From Ciona intestinalis (Eukaryota; Chordata; Ascidiacea; Phlebobranchia; Cionidae), in contig NC_020174.2 of assembly GCF_000224145.3 (NCBI RefSeq), positions 5,288,856 to 5,352,855 on the forward strand: a stretch of DNA of 64,000 bases, written 5' to 3'. A model generated the notes under the pieces. That model saw nothing but the letters and a program-made list of their open reading frames with translations. It was not told the origin of the DNA and made no database searches. Both the position numbers and the translations under genes were made by a program. Shown here piece after piece: positions 23,659-36,500 of the stretch (positions are counted from its first letter, which is position 1; every line of letters begins with the position of its first letter).

Positions 23659-26600
23659 ATATGTTGCTTATATTGGACAGGCAAATATTTCGATATAAAT
23701 TATGATCGCTGATCTATAGTGGTAACGTGTATTGTATTGGATCATTTATCATTATTAATCAAGATTAGACAACGTTCTTGCATTGGATCAGCTGTATTGA
23801 ATAGTTTTCCTCGAAGATTTAGGCAATAACATGCAGATCGACAAGTTATGAATGTCGGACCACACGCAACTTAATTCAAAATCAAGCAATGTTATCAGAA
23901 AAGTAAACGGAATGTATTCTGACAATACGATTTAAATCAATTTAGGTTTCCTATAGTGTTATCATATCCCCTCATGCGACCACATTATCTCCTATGTAAA
24001 CGTTGGTAGCTCCATCAGGATATGTATGGCCCGAATGTGTCACTTAAAAGAAGGGGGTGCTGAGGAAATCCAAACGTTTAGTTTTCGGATTTTAACCGAC
24101 ACGCAACGTCTATGGTAAACAGAAGCTATATTCCGGGCAGGGTACATGTAGTTACTGGTATGTCCATCGCGGGAACACACTTTGTGCTAGTTTGGAAAGC
24201 TTTCATGTTCGTTTAACCTGGATTTTGTGATTTGCATTCCGTTTGTCATTACTTGGGCCCGAAATTAGACTGCACCATAGACAGCCAAATCAAACACGCG
24301 CCTCGCAAGAACGACATTGAAATGAATTCAAGTTGTCCGTTCTGTTAATATGACTGAGCCATCTGTTCATTGTTATGTATGGTCACGCTGCTTAAAACTT
24401 GCGTCCAGAATCAAGATATCTTGTGTTTTTACCGCGGCCTTTGTCAAACACTTTGTTTAACATTTAACCTCGTCTGCTCCACGAAAAACGGAAATTGGCT
24501 TCCCCGCTTTGCGCTGCGTAATTATGAAGTTGCGCTGACTGCATGGTACAAGGGTTGGGGTTGGATGTTGTAAATATGTTCGCGTGTCGTTTCACGTCGT
24601 TGACCATAAACGAGCACTGAGCACGCTCGGTGGCTTGTCTATCATGCAGCAACATCGAACTTTATCGTGTAAATGCCTTATCTTAGGTCGTGCGGTATTA
24701 CCTTGGCAGTGAGTTCTGATTTGAAATGGTCCTTAAACTTTATATTGGAAACAGCTTAATGAAATTCTGTAGAGCCACGAGCAATATCAACACTGTACGG
24801 ACTTGTTTCATTTGTCGACCTCCAATATGTTTGTCCCAGTTACAATTACTTATAAACCCTTCTCAATCAGCAACGAAATTCACATTACCGGATTAAAGGC
24901 GTATAATTATCAATTTCGAGGGCATTACGATCCCGTTTAATATACTGATTAGAAACGGCGAAATTGGATGTTTAAACCTGGATAAATGTAAAATACCACT
25001 TCTAACCTATTTGTTTATATAAGAAATCTGGGCGTCGTTGTTATATTTCACATGGCGCTTTTCTTCTTTGTTATGAACACATGTGCCAAATACATGGTTT
25101 GTAAAACATAAAAACTCCCAAATTATCACCACTATAAAAATTGTCCCACGCCAAATCAATCCAAACAAACTGTTAACAACCACACGCAGAGCAAAATCCC
25201 GCGCCAAGCAAGGACAATTACCAAACAAAAATGTCTTGGGCGTTTTGCTTGTCCTTGAACAGCGGGTATAAGTTGTGTGAAAGACAGCTCAAAAGACGTC
25301 ATTTCCACCTCAGCAAACTTTGTATTAGAACCGGATTTAGCAAGGTTGTTGTTACTTCGTTCACCGAGGTATAAAAATACACGTTATATATATTTAGCTT
25401 TTGTGGTTGAATCTGTAATACTGATTTACAGATTTATATTACAATGAACATTATAACAGCTTTTGTCGAAGAAAATTTCTTATACTTTATCAATTCGTTC
25501 ACTAATAGTTCGACATAAGCGTATTCTGGAACACTCATATAAGTCTAAACACTCAAAATTAAGACCTTTTGGAGCCAAACACAGGCACGCACAAAATGAA
25601 GGCTTGGGCTAAACAGAACGAACGGGTCAAGGTCTTGTTTAAGCGCAACAATGCTTTGTAATATGAAACCTATAAAGAGCTGCTGATTAGTATTTAGAAC
25701 CCGGGTGTTTGGTGCCGAGTTTCAAACTCGGAAAATCAAAGTTTGCTTCCGCGGAGATTAGGAGTCGTTTTGGTCAGAACAATTGTAATTATAGCGCGTG
25801 CAACAATGGACCGGAGCTTCGTTCAGAGAAAATCAAAGTCCACCGCCGTCACTATTAATGCAGTCGGTCCTAACTAAGGATCGTGTTTCCGTCGCCGCGC
25901 TTGTTTTAGAAGCTGTCGCGTGCTGCCAGCGTTCATTATCCGCGGACTCGTGTGATCAAATCTTTGCATTAGCTTTTCACCGCTCGCCCTTTATCCGCAA
26001 CATTAGCAGTAAAACCCACCGAAAACAAAGGCGGCACCATCTGTCAAGCACTGCATTTCCCTCGGTATCACATCTCATTAGGGGACGCATATGCAAACCA
26101 TGGCTCGCAGATGCAGGCGGGGAAAGACGTGTAGCCAACATGGTGCACGAAATAACAGCATTCGTTGGTTGGCTTATACACTGGGTTGTCGAGATCTAAA
26201 ATCCGGACTTCGTTAGCCGGTGTACGAAGTCAGTAAATTGTGACAGCGGCGCCAGTCTCCAGGCACCTACTGTAGTACAACACTGGTTCCGCCAAATTGG
26301 TCATTATTTGCTGGACATCAGCGTGGGCGATAAGGCATCTTTCGTCAAGCTCGATTTGCCATGATTGGCAGCGCGCACAAGGTAGCTAAAACGCGCCATG
26401 GGATTGGGTTGTTTAAACCGTCTGGGTGGCAAGTATGCTACGCAAGATCGTTTCTCTAAACGTTGCGTATTTAGCACTAAGTGGGAATTATGGTCCAGTA
26501 AGCCATATCAGCAACAATCAAAACAAACCGTGTTTTGAATTTCGCCGAGCAATATGCTCGCTTTAAAATTTAATGCGCTGTCCCTACATGAACTATACTA

Positions 26601-26990
26601 CTGGGATTTTAGTCAGTTGTTTTATAGAGTAATACGTTTAGAGATGTTTTAACGCTTATTTCCACATTTAACCAAAAGTAATATGATTCCAAATAAAGGC
26701 AATATTCAAAAAAACGTTTAATTTCTACGTTTAACATCTTCGAAATTATTATTGTCCATTTTCCATCTAGTATAATCAAAACAAGCTTGCACTGTACTTT
26801 GTCTCTATTTATCGGCTTACCTTGATTTAGTAAAGCTGTCATTGGGTAACCAAAGCTCATACGTCACCTGTATTCTGACGTCACAATTAACAAGCAGGAT
26901 GTTCGATATCACGTGACCAAAGTCCCAAACTTTTCAAAGAAACCGGATAGATTTTCTCTGGCTTGAATGTCTTGCATAATAAAAATACAT

Positions 26991-27173
26991 TACATTGGGG
27001 CACGATGGGTCACGGTTCATTTTGTTTTATCGTCTTATTTCGTAGTAAATAGGGAATGTTTACAGAATTATATAACCGTTTCCCCACGACTCCAAATAGC
27101 TCTGTTAAAAACAAGATTAGAAAATATGGGATTATGCGCTAACGGTATCTATCTTACTCGGCATTGCCATACG
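26991..27173. mobile_element. MITE-like element, copy 7, diverged (intergenic)
   Basis: Diverged copy: the left end is TTGGGGCACGATGGGTCACG, the interior includes AGAATTATATAACCGT, and the right end is TATCTATCTTACTCGGC. Confidence 0.5.
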
Positions 27174-30100
27174 TCAAGTTTATAAATAACCGACACAGTT
27201 AATTTATGTTGACATATAGAAGGAGATGTTCGTATGGCAGCTATAGTTTAAAACATCAATGGCTACACATTGTTGGTAAAAGTTGGATTGAAAAAAAACA
27301 TTTTTTGTTAAGCATATTCCAATTATTCTGTCTTACGGTAAATTTCTCAATAAAATAATCAGCTTTGCCCCCTTACTGTATTACAAGCGTGAGATCACCA
27401 ATTAAGTCTTCGTTAAACGCTTCACGCGGTAAAATTGTTAATCACCGCGAAAAATCGAATTAAGGGCATCAAGTGTTAGAACTGTCGTCGAAGGCAAATT
27501 TTAAATGGCTGGTTCCGGTTATCGGTTTTGCATTTTGTGCATTGTTCACCACGAATGCAGTTTTCGTGTTTGAAGGCATGTAATTATAGGAAATTTAATT
27601 CCTGAAAAATTATAGCGTGTCCAAATTTTATCTGTTCGCGGGCCCTATTTATTTTCAGCCACCTGCTCTAAGTAGAGACCTTACAAAAACATTCGGTTTT
27701 CAGCACTGGCCGAGATGTAAGCATATGTCGATATGTTTGACGTTTGAACTTTCTTTTGGGAAACTTCGCAGCTTCGTCATAATAAGAGACGCTCTTTACG
27801 CGTGCTGTTTGTCAATCGGATACAGCTCAAAAGAAACAAACAATCTTTGCTACACCGCCTTGTTTTAGAACGGCTTTTATTGTTTCGTCACAACAGAAGC
27901 ACGCGAGACAATCACTGAGGAAACGAACGACAGAAGTTTGTGTGACGTCGTCCAAACTTAGCGAAAAGAAATCTAATTTGTCTGCATTAAATCGTCACGT
28001 ATAAAAAGCGTACGCCCTTAATGGTCTTTCATTATTTGTCGGACCAAGTGCAACGTAACCCGTTTGTTTAAATTTCGTTGTCAGGAATTAAGTCGTATCG
28101 ATGAAATATTTATAATAAATAAGAAAGCAGCAGGGGTGCGCCTGAACCTTAGACGTAAGTGTGAACTTGATATCGCTGTTTGCTTTAATGTTAATGTAAG
28201 AGAATCCTACGAAGAGAAAATTGCAGCCAATTACAAACGTTTAGGATGCGGGCGACGCATGGTAACTTCGGGTAACATCAGCGTTTCGATTGAAAAAAAG
28301 AAAAAAGTTGCTTTGAGCGCTGCAGCGCAAGACGCGAAACATTCGGTTGCCCACCGGTCAGGGTTGCTACGGCAATTATTGCTGTGCGATTTGTTGAAAT
28401 AGCACGCAAGATAAATGTTGTTTGATTTGCTAAGTTAGCCAGTATGTTAGAAATTTGAATTATTAGAGAAAAGGTTATTAAGTATGGGAGCATATGGTTT
28501 GTAGGTTAAGATTTTGCGACTTTGGATTTCTAATAGTTTATAGGAGTAGAAGATTAGAAACGACCGGGGTGGCCAATGTTTGACGCTGTTGGTTGTTGTA
28601 CCTTGTGTAAAACAGTTGGTAGTCGTAATGCTTTCCTTTATTTAATTGTCTGTATAGATGCAACTGGTTTATTCCACAAGTAAATGAGGTGAGATCAGAT
28701 TATTAGCAAAGCAAACATAGTCGAGGTCGCCACCCTGCAGACAATTAACAAACGAACAGCGAGTAATTAATACGGATAAGCCGCGCGCTCGCGAACTTCG
28801 TATTTTCCGAGGCCACCCAAGAGAGTTCACGATGGCCGCTTATGAGTATTGTAAAGCCGACCCGCGAGGGAGCATTGCTCTGTATTTCCGGATTATTTGT
28901 ATATGGAAAGGATCCTTTCCGACCCGGTTAGCATTGCAAATAAGCCGTGTTTAATGCGATTATATGTACAACGCAATTAATCAAAATAATATCGTAAACT
29001 TAATTTGCCTGCGCGAAATCGAATGACCGGTTGTACAGATTACATTCGTGGTTGTAATATGAGGGTGCTGAGCTTCGTAGTAGCGGAGTTGTTTGTATTT
29101 CTTTCTGCCAGACGAGCGGCAGGTGCTAGGCGGTGTGTATGTTTGCATCGTGACGTCATCCAGCCGTAGAAATTTGGGTTTCTTCACGAGGCATTCGACT
29201 GTTGACTGTCGGGTTTTATATCAGAGCAAGAAGGTGTCAGTACTTAATGATTCATGAGCTAGAAAAGACGACAGAGTAGATAACATATTGCCAGCGACGA
29301 AAATATATCAACGTGCTTGTAAAAGCGAATTCGGCACCAGCCCTTTGCTAGAGATGGCGGTTGCTTTGAAGAATAATATTTACAGCGAAGGAACAACGAA
29401 GTCGACTCGCTGGTTGTCACAGCGGCTCGTCAGTCCCCTTAATTACGGCGTATCTTGTAATTAGCTGGCTCGATGGCTTGCAAACGGCACCACCGCCCTC
29501 ACCGGCGGCGACCGGTTGAATGTTAGTGTCAGGGGTCAGCCTACAGTGTTCGCGCTTACTTGGCAGGTCGTTGTCCTGCCTATTCTAACCCACATTATCA
29601 GCTTAGTGGTTCGAAAGTGAGGCACGAAATCCTGTAATTGGCCAACCTTCCGTACGACCGCTTTAATAATGGATAGGTTTTTAACCGAGGGTTTATGGAT
29701 TTGAATCAACTGACAGAGCGTTTGCAGTTCACCGCAATGCATCTCGTAAGGCTTAAAAAGCGAAATATTAAAATTCTGAATTCTATTTTTCAGGTGCTTG
29801 TCAAAACTCAATAAAAAGTGATTTATTATTTATTGGAATTAAGCCGAGTCGAAAAAAATTGTAAAAAGGTGGAATTAATAAAAGGCAAGAAACTGAAAGG
29901 GTAAGTGTAAAACTTGTTTGATTGTTTAAATGGAAAGCAAGGATATGTATATCCATTATTGGCTTATATCCGTTAATGGCCCAATCTGAGTGTTTTTTAT
30001 TGCTTCGTTTGGGAAAGTGGGCTTGAGAGTGGTTCAAGGACACTTGTATTTCTCCGTGAGTGGAAAACAAGATTTTCTTTAAATAAATGGGATTTCAATT

Positions 30101-30689
30101 TGAATCGTAACAACGACTATAGAAAACTCGGATACTGCAGTTACGCGAGTAAAAGTAAGGGTTTCTTAAAGGATGGCAACGAAAGAGGGCTCTTGCCGGA
30201 ACCCTCAACGCTTTTAAATTGGCCGCCGCGTTGGGGTAGTTAGTGCACTGTAATGACATGTAATAACCGGCTCTCGGCCGAAACGTTGGTTCAAATTACT
30301 CTGTTGCAAAAGTATGTCACTGGAGAACACGACAGGGCGGGACTTCGTGTTTGATCATTCCGTTTACATGCAAATATCGTTTTATGAGCACAACGATCCA
30401 TAGTCTCACATATGCGTATTTAGGGTTGTTTTCAAAAACGATTTTAGTACTTAGTAGAATTAATATTAAAAATTCGAGTTCACTTATAAATCCGGACGGC
30501 ATCGATTTGGAATCCACAAACCACTTGGATCGAAAGAAGACGAAACTAATTGATTTGTGGATGATCCTTTATTCTTTATTCCAATTGTTTGTTTAAAAGT
30601 TTCGTAAACTAAGTTAGTTTTCGTTGTTTAAATTACCAGCTCAACCGGCTCTTGATCAAAAATAAGTCTAATAGAGTGTTGTTTATTGG

Positions 30690-30757
30690 TAAAACACGAT
30701 TAGAAAATATGGTATCTTATGACGGTATCCATCTTACCCAACCACACTTTATTATAA
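30690..30757. mobile_element. MITE-like element, copy 8, right fragment (intergenic)
   Basis: Only the terminal third remains: AAAACACGATTAGAAAATAT followed by CATCTTACCCAACCACACTT. Confidence 0.45.
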
Positions 30758-33540
30758 CAAAGGCCAACCCAAAATATTTCACCTATTAAATGTCTCTTGC
30801 CTAATGATGCATCCTGTATCATCTTATATCCTGTGATACCCCAGATCCAGATATCGTAAAGTGGAATTCGCACTCGATCCTCATCCGGAGTAAACTAGTT
30901 TAACCCGGACAGGAAATAATGAATCGCCGCTTCGATCATTTTAAATTTGAGCATCCAGCACTAAATAGTCAGTTTTAGGTTACCCGCCAGCGCAGATTTT
31001 ATGCTAAAAGGATTAAGCGGCTTTTGCGATTGAAATGTACCGGTACTTATATATAATTTTGTCTTTATAGCTTAGACGATAAGTATATAGAATACGATAT
31101 TTATTTGAAAACAACCCAAGGACCTTTATAGCTGTTATGGTTCCCAGAGTCGCAGACCGTGTAAATGTTTTTTATTAGATTTTCCTCGTAAACAGGAGGT
31201 ATCGAATGTTGGCATTTCTGTATCGATCCTTCCCTTTGTGGGAAGCGTGCCATCCAGCTTACTAGTTTGCTTGGTAGGAAAAGTGATATAGGTGGTATAA
31301 CAATCTTCCGCTTTGACCCTACGCAGTCCTTGCCAGTGCGTAAAGGCAGAAGTCTCTCTAAGTTTCTGCTTTGTTTTTCGACCTGTAGTGCTCACACACG
31401 TATTACCTAAAGCGCGCAATTAATAATGCAGATCCTGAGACAGCGAAACTCTCGGTGCTTTACTGTTTACGCGTCGGTTTTCGGAAGTTTAATTAAGTAC
31501 AGTAGTCGCTTGGCTCGCTCAATTCACTTTCTACTTAATGCATTACTTGTCAACCGGAGCTGTAAGACTGTAAGTTAACGCCCAACCGACAATCAGGAAA
31601 AGACATATTTTCTACCACGCAATTATTCCTGAACATTTCCTTGGCGAAAGCAGCACCTAACGTAATTGTATGTTTGACTCCGTTTAGAAAATGTGCGGAC
31701 TCTAAGTATTTATAATAAGGTGTATTTGAGACCACACTGTATACCAGCCTTGCCAGATTAGATTAACATGTTGCTGCGGTAATTAAAATTCACTTGCAGG
31801 TTCGATTACCACCTGCCAACCGACATTTCAATGCAGATTGATTGTTTATTTTTAAATGGGTATTCTTTTTTGTGTGTGTAGAATTAGCAATGGTTCTACC
31901 GAACAAATAGGTGCTTGTCTATAAACGCACTTTCTTTTCAAGCGTCTTAGAGCAGTCAGAATGTAATCGCTTTAACGGCTTTGCTGTGGGAACTTATGCT
32001 ATGTTAAGGTCAGTTTGACAGCAGAGAATCAATATTTTATTTCTATAGTTTTCCAAACTGAGAAAATAAGCAAAACATTTGTATGAGCGGTATCTGAGTA
32101 GTATGCTCGGTAGTTCCATGCGTCGGATATAATTTTATGCCGGTCTATACCATCGATATTATGCTTTTCTTCGCAACGGTTTCTTAAAAAACTAATATCC
32201 AGAAATGCATTTATCGGCTCGGACAGCTTTTTACAGATTAACAATCCGATTTTGCCACTCGAGTGTCAACAAGAGCCTGCATTTGAAAGCAGCTGTGCTA
32301 CACTTCTACCTATGCTGAAGTGCCGCGATTTCATGCTTATACCTTTGTAGTTGCCGCATTTTCGTGGTTATTGTTGCAGCGCCTAACTGAATAATCCAGC
32401 TCAATAGCGTCGAGATGCATTTGGATCAGATGCAATTTGCTAAAAATAGGGCATTTTATATTACGATATATGCAGTCACAGGCGGGCACTGTTGGCAGGC
32501 AGTCGATGAGCGAGTTCATCGACGGAATGAAAATCAAAGGCGAGAATATATAAAGCAAGCAAAAAGGATTTCTTGCCATTTCGAGTTAATTTATTTGTTG
32601 GAATGGTCTCCGCTGTCGCTTAATCAATGCAGCTTTAAAGTGGAGGCGTCAAGAGCTTACTGTACAGTTAGTGAGCTACGGTAGTTTAGGTTACTAGGTC
32701 TGATGGTCAGTAATTGCGCACCATTGTAAGCAGGAAGTTAAGGTCGTTATTAACAGTCAATGACACTGTTTTCCACCTCGTACAATTGCGGTGTACCAGC
32801 GGCACCCTATTCAGGTTGGTTCCAGTTGAAATGTGATCCGGTGTCGGTCATGGGACACAAGTTTCTAAGGGCCGTGGGCTCAGTTTGCTTTGACATGGCT
32901 GCTATGCATACCGCATGGCATTGTCAGCTCTTTGCTAGCGCCAATAGTTGGCTACCGCTAGCAACGCAACGTACATTGACAGCGCCCATGGGTTTAATTA
33001 CTCTGGTAACTTAACCCCAAACCTTTGAAGTGAGGTTTGGATTTGGTCCAGTTAGGGCTTGGTCCCTGTCCCGTCACGTAAACCTCATGCATGCGTTTGC
33101 GATAGTATCCGTTCATCAATCAACCGCGCTGCATATTTTTAGCTCAGTAGCAGAAAGCATGACACAACCACTACAAATCCGCGGGTTTAAAATAAGGCCC
33201 ACAAACCGCAGCCATAATCCGTCCCATTACGCCAGGCAACATAACGTATTATGATAAATGCGCAGTCAGCAATATTTAGCCGTTTCGAGAACAATTTTCA
33301 GCTCTCGTCTATCTTTATCTTGGGGTATCCATAAAGCGTGTAGTCTCTTTATCATCCCAATACTTAGCTTTGCTGGGTTAAACGATACCACCAGCAGTCG
33401 TTTACGGCCATCAGTTAGATTATAGATCTTTGTAATACTGGGCGACGATGCGTAAGAGCTGTCGGCAGTTTTGTCACGAAACAAGATCTTTTTCTTATTT
33501 TTCATTCCAACAATGTTTAATCAAACTCTCTTGTACCCAC

Positions 33541-33550
33541 AGGCCAAACT
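33541..33550 (+). promoter_or_regulatory. Splice acceptor directly before protocadherin A ATG
   Basis: A CTCTTGTACCCACAG acceptor ends at 33542, leaving 8 nt before the start codon. Either a spliced leader is added here or an upstream 5' UTR exon lies in the large intergenic region. Confidence 0.45.
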
Positions 33551-36500
33551 ATGAGCGCATTTCTACTTGTGTTAAGTGTCGTGACGTCACTGCTGACGTC
33601 ATCATGCGTGGGAACTACTGGCGGCATCAAAATTGTTCATCTTTCCGAAGAATCGCCAATCGGTAAAAAAATGATTATTTTTGGAAATATTTGCATTTTT
33701 AAATTTGAAAATAATTAAATTAAACAAAACATACTTTGTTAAAAAGTTAAATGTTTTATTTATGATATTGAATTTCTGTAATTAATCTAATTCATTTCCT
33801 AACGTTTTGCCCATAGGAACCACTGTGGCGAACGCCGTTGAACTAATGGACTTGGGAGCAACAACAACTACGTTCAAACTGTTCAGTCAAAAACTTCTCA
33901 CCCCGAACCCCACTCCTGCTCGACAGCGCCAAAACTGGCTCACTGTGGACCCCAACACGGGAAGCGTGGTTCTCCAAAACCGTGTGGACCGCGAGAAAAT
34001 GTGCGGAGATTCGATCAAGTGCGGAATTCATTTACAGGTACTGTAATACTAAACAGGTTCAAAGCATGTTAAATTTGAAATTTTGAAATTTCCTAAAAAT
34101 ATCGGATTTCTTGGAAAATATTTCGTGACGTCAATGGAGAGATATCCGTTAAATGGATGACTGGTGTATGTCGTCTTCATTTACGTATTCACTGTTTATC
34201 GCAAATCACACCGTTAGCCATTAGGACAAAACACACTGTTTATAGTTAATTATCACGTGTTTTTTCATCTTATATTTTAATTTTATTTGTATAGTAGGGT
34301 GGGGGAAGATGGGACACCTTAGCGCATAATATACAAATATTCTGATCGTGTCTTAAACAATTAACAACGGTCTATGGAAGTCATTGGAATACGGTTTTAT
34401 AATTCTTTGAATGTTCATTGTTTACTACTAAATAGGATGAGAGAATAGAGTTAAAACATGTCACATCTTCCCCCACTCCACTGTACATTATAAAACCAAA
34501 ACGATCTATATATAATAATACATGCATTATAATCAAACATCGTTAATTCGCAGTGACATAATGTTATAATTACCCCTATATAACTATCAATCCTTCTTAC
34601 AGGTGTTTGCAGTAAAGGAAAAGCAACTTATGCATCTGAACGTTGTTATCGATGATATAAACGACAACCCCCCGGTTTTCCCTTCCAAGTCGATCATGGT
34701 CAACATTTCCGAAAGTGCGGCTATACATGACGTCATTAGTCTGGATCGCTTTTTGGCCTCAGATGCTGATATCGGTAAAACATTTGCTGCTTACTATTCC
34801 ATATGTTTGGGGCCCTATGGCTTAGAATATAGGCCAGATTTAGCCCATTGACCTAAACACCTCGACTACTTTTATAACTCCGAAATTAAAATGCTTGTGG
34901 ACGTTCATGTGTCCAGTCTAATTAACATTGGTTATCACAGAAATGTTTATATATAAATGACCATATGTACCTTATGTATGATAATGTTACCATTAATCTG
35001 ACTGTTATCATGGGCAATGGTTGTGTAGAAGCATGGATTCCAGTCTACGGATTATCGCTTGCTACAATATTTATTCCCATGGTCACTTATCGATTTTATA
35101 TAATTCGGTGACCATTTTAGAATAAAGGCACAGTAAGGAGTAGTTTTAAAAACGACTATGCACTTCGTAAGAAAAACCAAAATCGTATTTGTAAAACATA
35201 ACCTTCATCCAAAACATGTATAGCTTTGCACTGTTTTGAAATTTGGTTTTAGTTTATATTACTTTAGCATACATATACGCAGATTTGCGGAGTTTGACAA
35301 TTTTTTGCATTCTAGGAAACAACTCTCAGCTAAGATACTCAATCAGTGAAAACGATTTCTTCATGTTGGAGCAACTTGTTGACGAAACGAACACCATGCA
35401 TTTACAACTTAAACTTCTAAGAAAACTCGGTTTGTTTTGTTCATATTTTCTACCACTATAAGGTTTATTGCAACCTTATACCATCGAATTGGGGATACAC
35501 ATTTAAATTTGGCCTACATATTTAATACAGTGATAAAGTGACCATGTCTAAAACGTGTTTGATGTAGTGATAAAATTACTAATCTATAACGGGATTTAGG
35601 TTTTACAATAATAATGTTCTTAACTATTCTCAATAATCACAGATTACGAAAGGAATTCTTTCCAACGATTGACGCTTTCAGCTCGAGACAGAGGAGTTCC
35701 CATAAGAAGCAGCCATGTACAACTCAGAATACGAGTAACAGATGACAACGATAATGATCCAATTTTCGAACAGCTGGTAAGTGGACTAAACATATATCAT
35801 TAAACACGTGTATCGATAATTTAAATTTCTCATAAAAACATATATTTGATATTTAACTTTAACGACCTATTTTCAGGAATATTCTGTCACTTTGCTCGAA
35901 AATTTACCTTCTGGTCACGTGATTGCACGCGTACAAGCTCACGACGCTGATTCTGGGGCTGCGGGTCGACTCCGCTACTCCATCTCGCGGCGGAATAAAG
36001 CAACCGCGCGAAACCTAGTTAACATAAACGAGATAAACGGTGACGTCGTTCTTAGGCAGAAACTTGACCGAGAATCACATAACGGGTACGTTGCTTAGGC
36101 TTTTCAGACTTTTACCTCAAGTGTAATAAGTGTTTCCCACACTAAGTACCAGTATACTTCAAATCGTAGCTTTATTGTGTCCTAATACTTTATTAGTTTT
36201 TTTCTTTTATATTGTAAAAAGAATATTCCGTTATTGTTACAAATTGCATTTTCCTTTTAAAATAAATGTTCCTTTTCAAAAACTTGTAACCTTTGACATT
36301 TCCCTTTAGTTTTAAACCTTAAACATTTATGTACAGATTACGCGTCCTAATCGAAGCACGTGACTCTACCCCAACCAATCAGCGCATCGGACGAACTTGG
36401 TTGGTCATTCGAGTTGATGACGTCAATGACAACATTCCAGTGATCAGCGTCAACTATATATTGGCATCAAATGAGAATACAGGTGAGCTTGAATGAGAAG

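Larger units (their letters stand above)
22683..33540. other. Long intergenic region upstream of protocadherin A
   Basis: About 10.9 kb with no exon chain I can support on either strand. Open frames such as 25798-26199 and 28064-28402 lack an ATG start, splice context or family resemblance. It contains three MITE-like copies (23485-23658, 26991-27173, 30690-30757). By position it probably holds the 3' UTR of the MTUS-like gene and the promoter, 5' UTR exons and cis-regulatory DNA of protocadherin A, whose first coding exon has a splice acceptor only 8 nt before its ATG. Confidence 0.6.

Noticed and set aside
25798..26199. 133-codon open frame in the large intergenic region
   Set aside because: No ATG start, no splice context and no recognisable domain; in 10.9 kb such a chance frame is expected.
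28064..28402. 112-codon Lys/Arg-rich open frame
   Set aside because: Starts at a non-ATG codon and looks like random translation; no exon neighbours in phase.
29327..29340. GAATTCGGCACCAG, close to a common cDNA-cloning adaptor sequence
   Set aside because: One mismatch in 14 bases, continuous genomic flanks and no join to a cDNA; probably coincidence.
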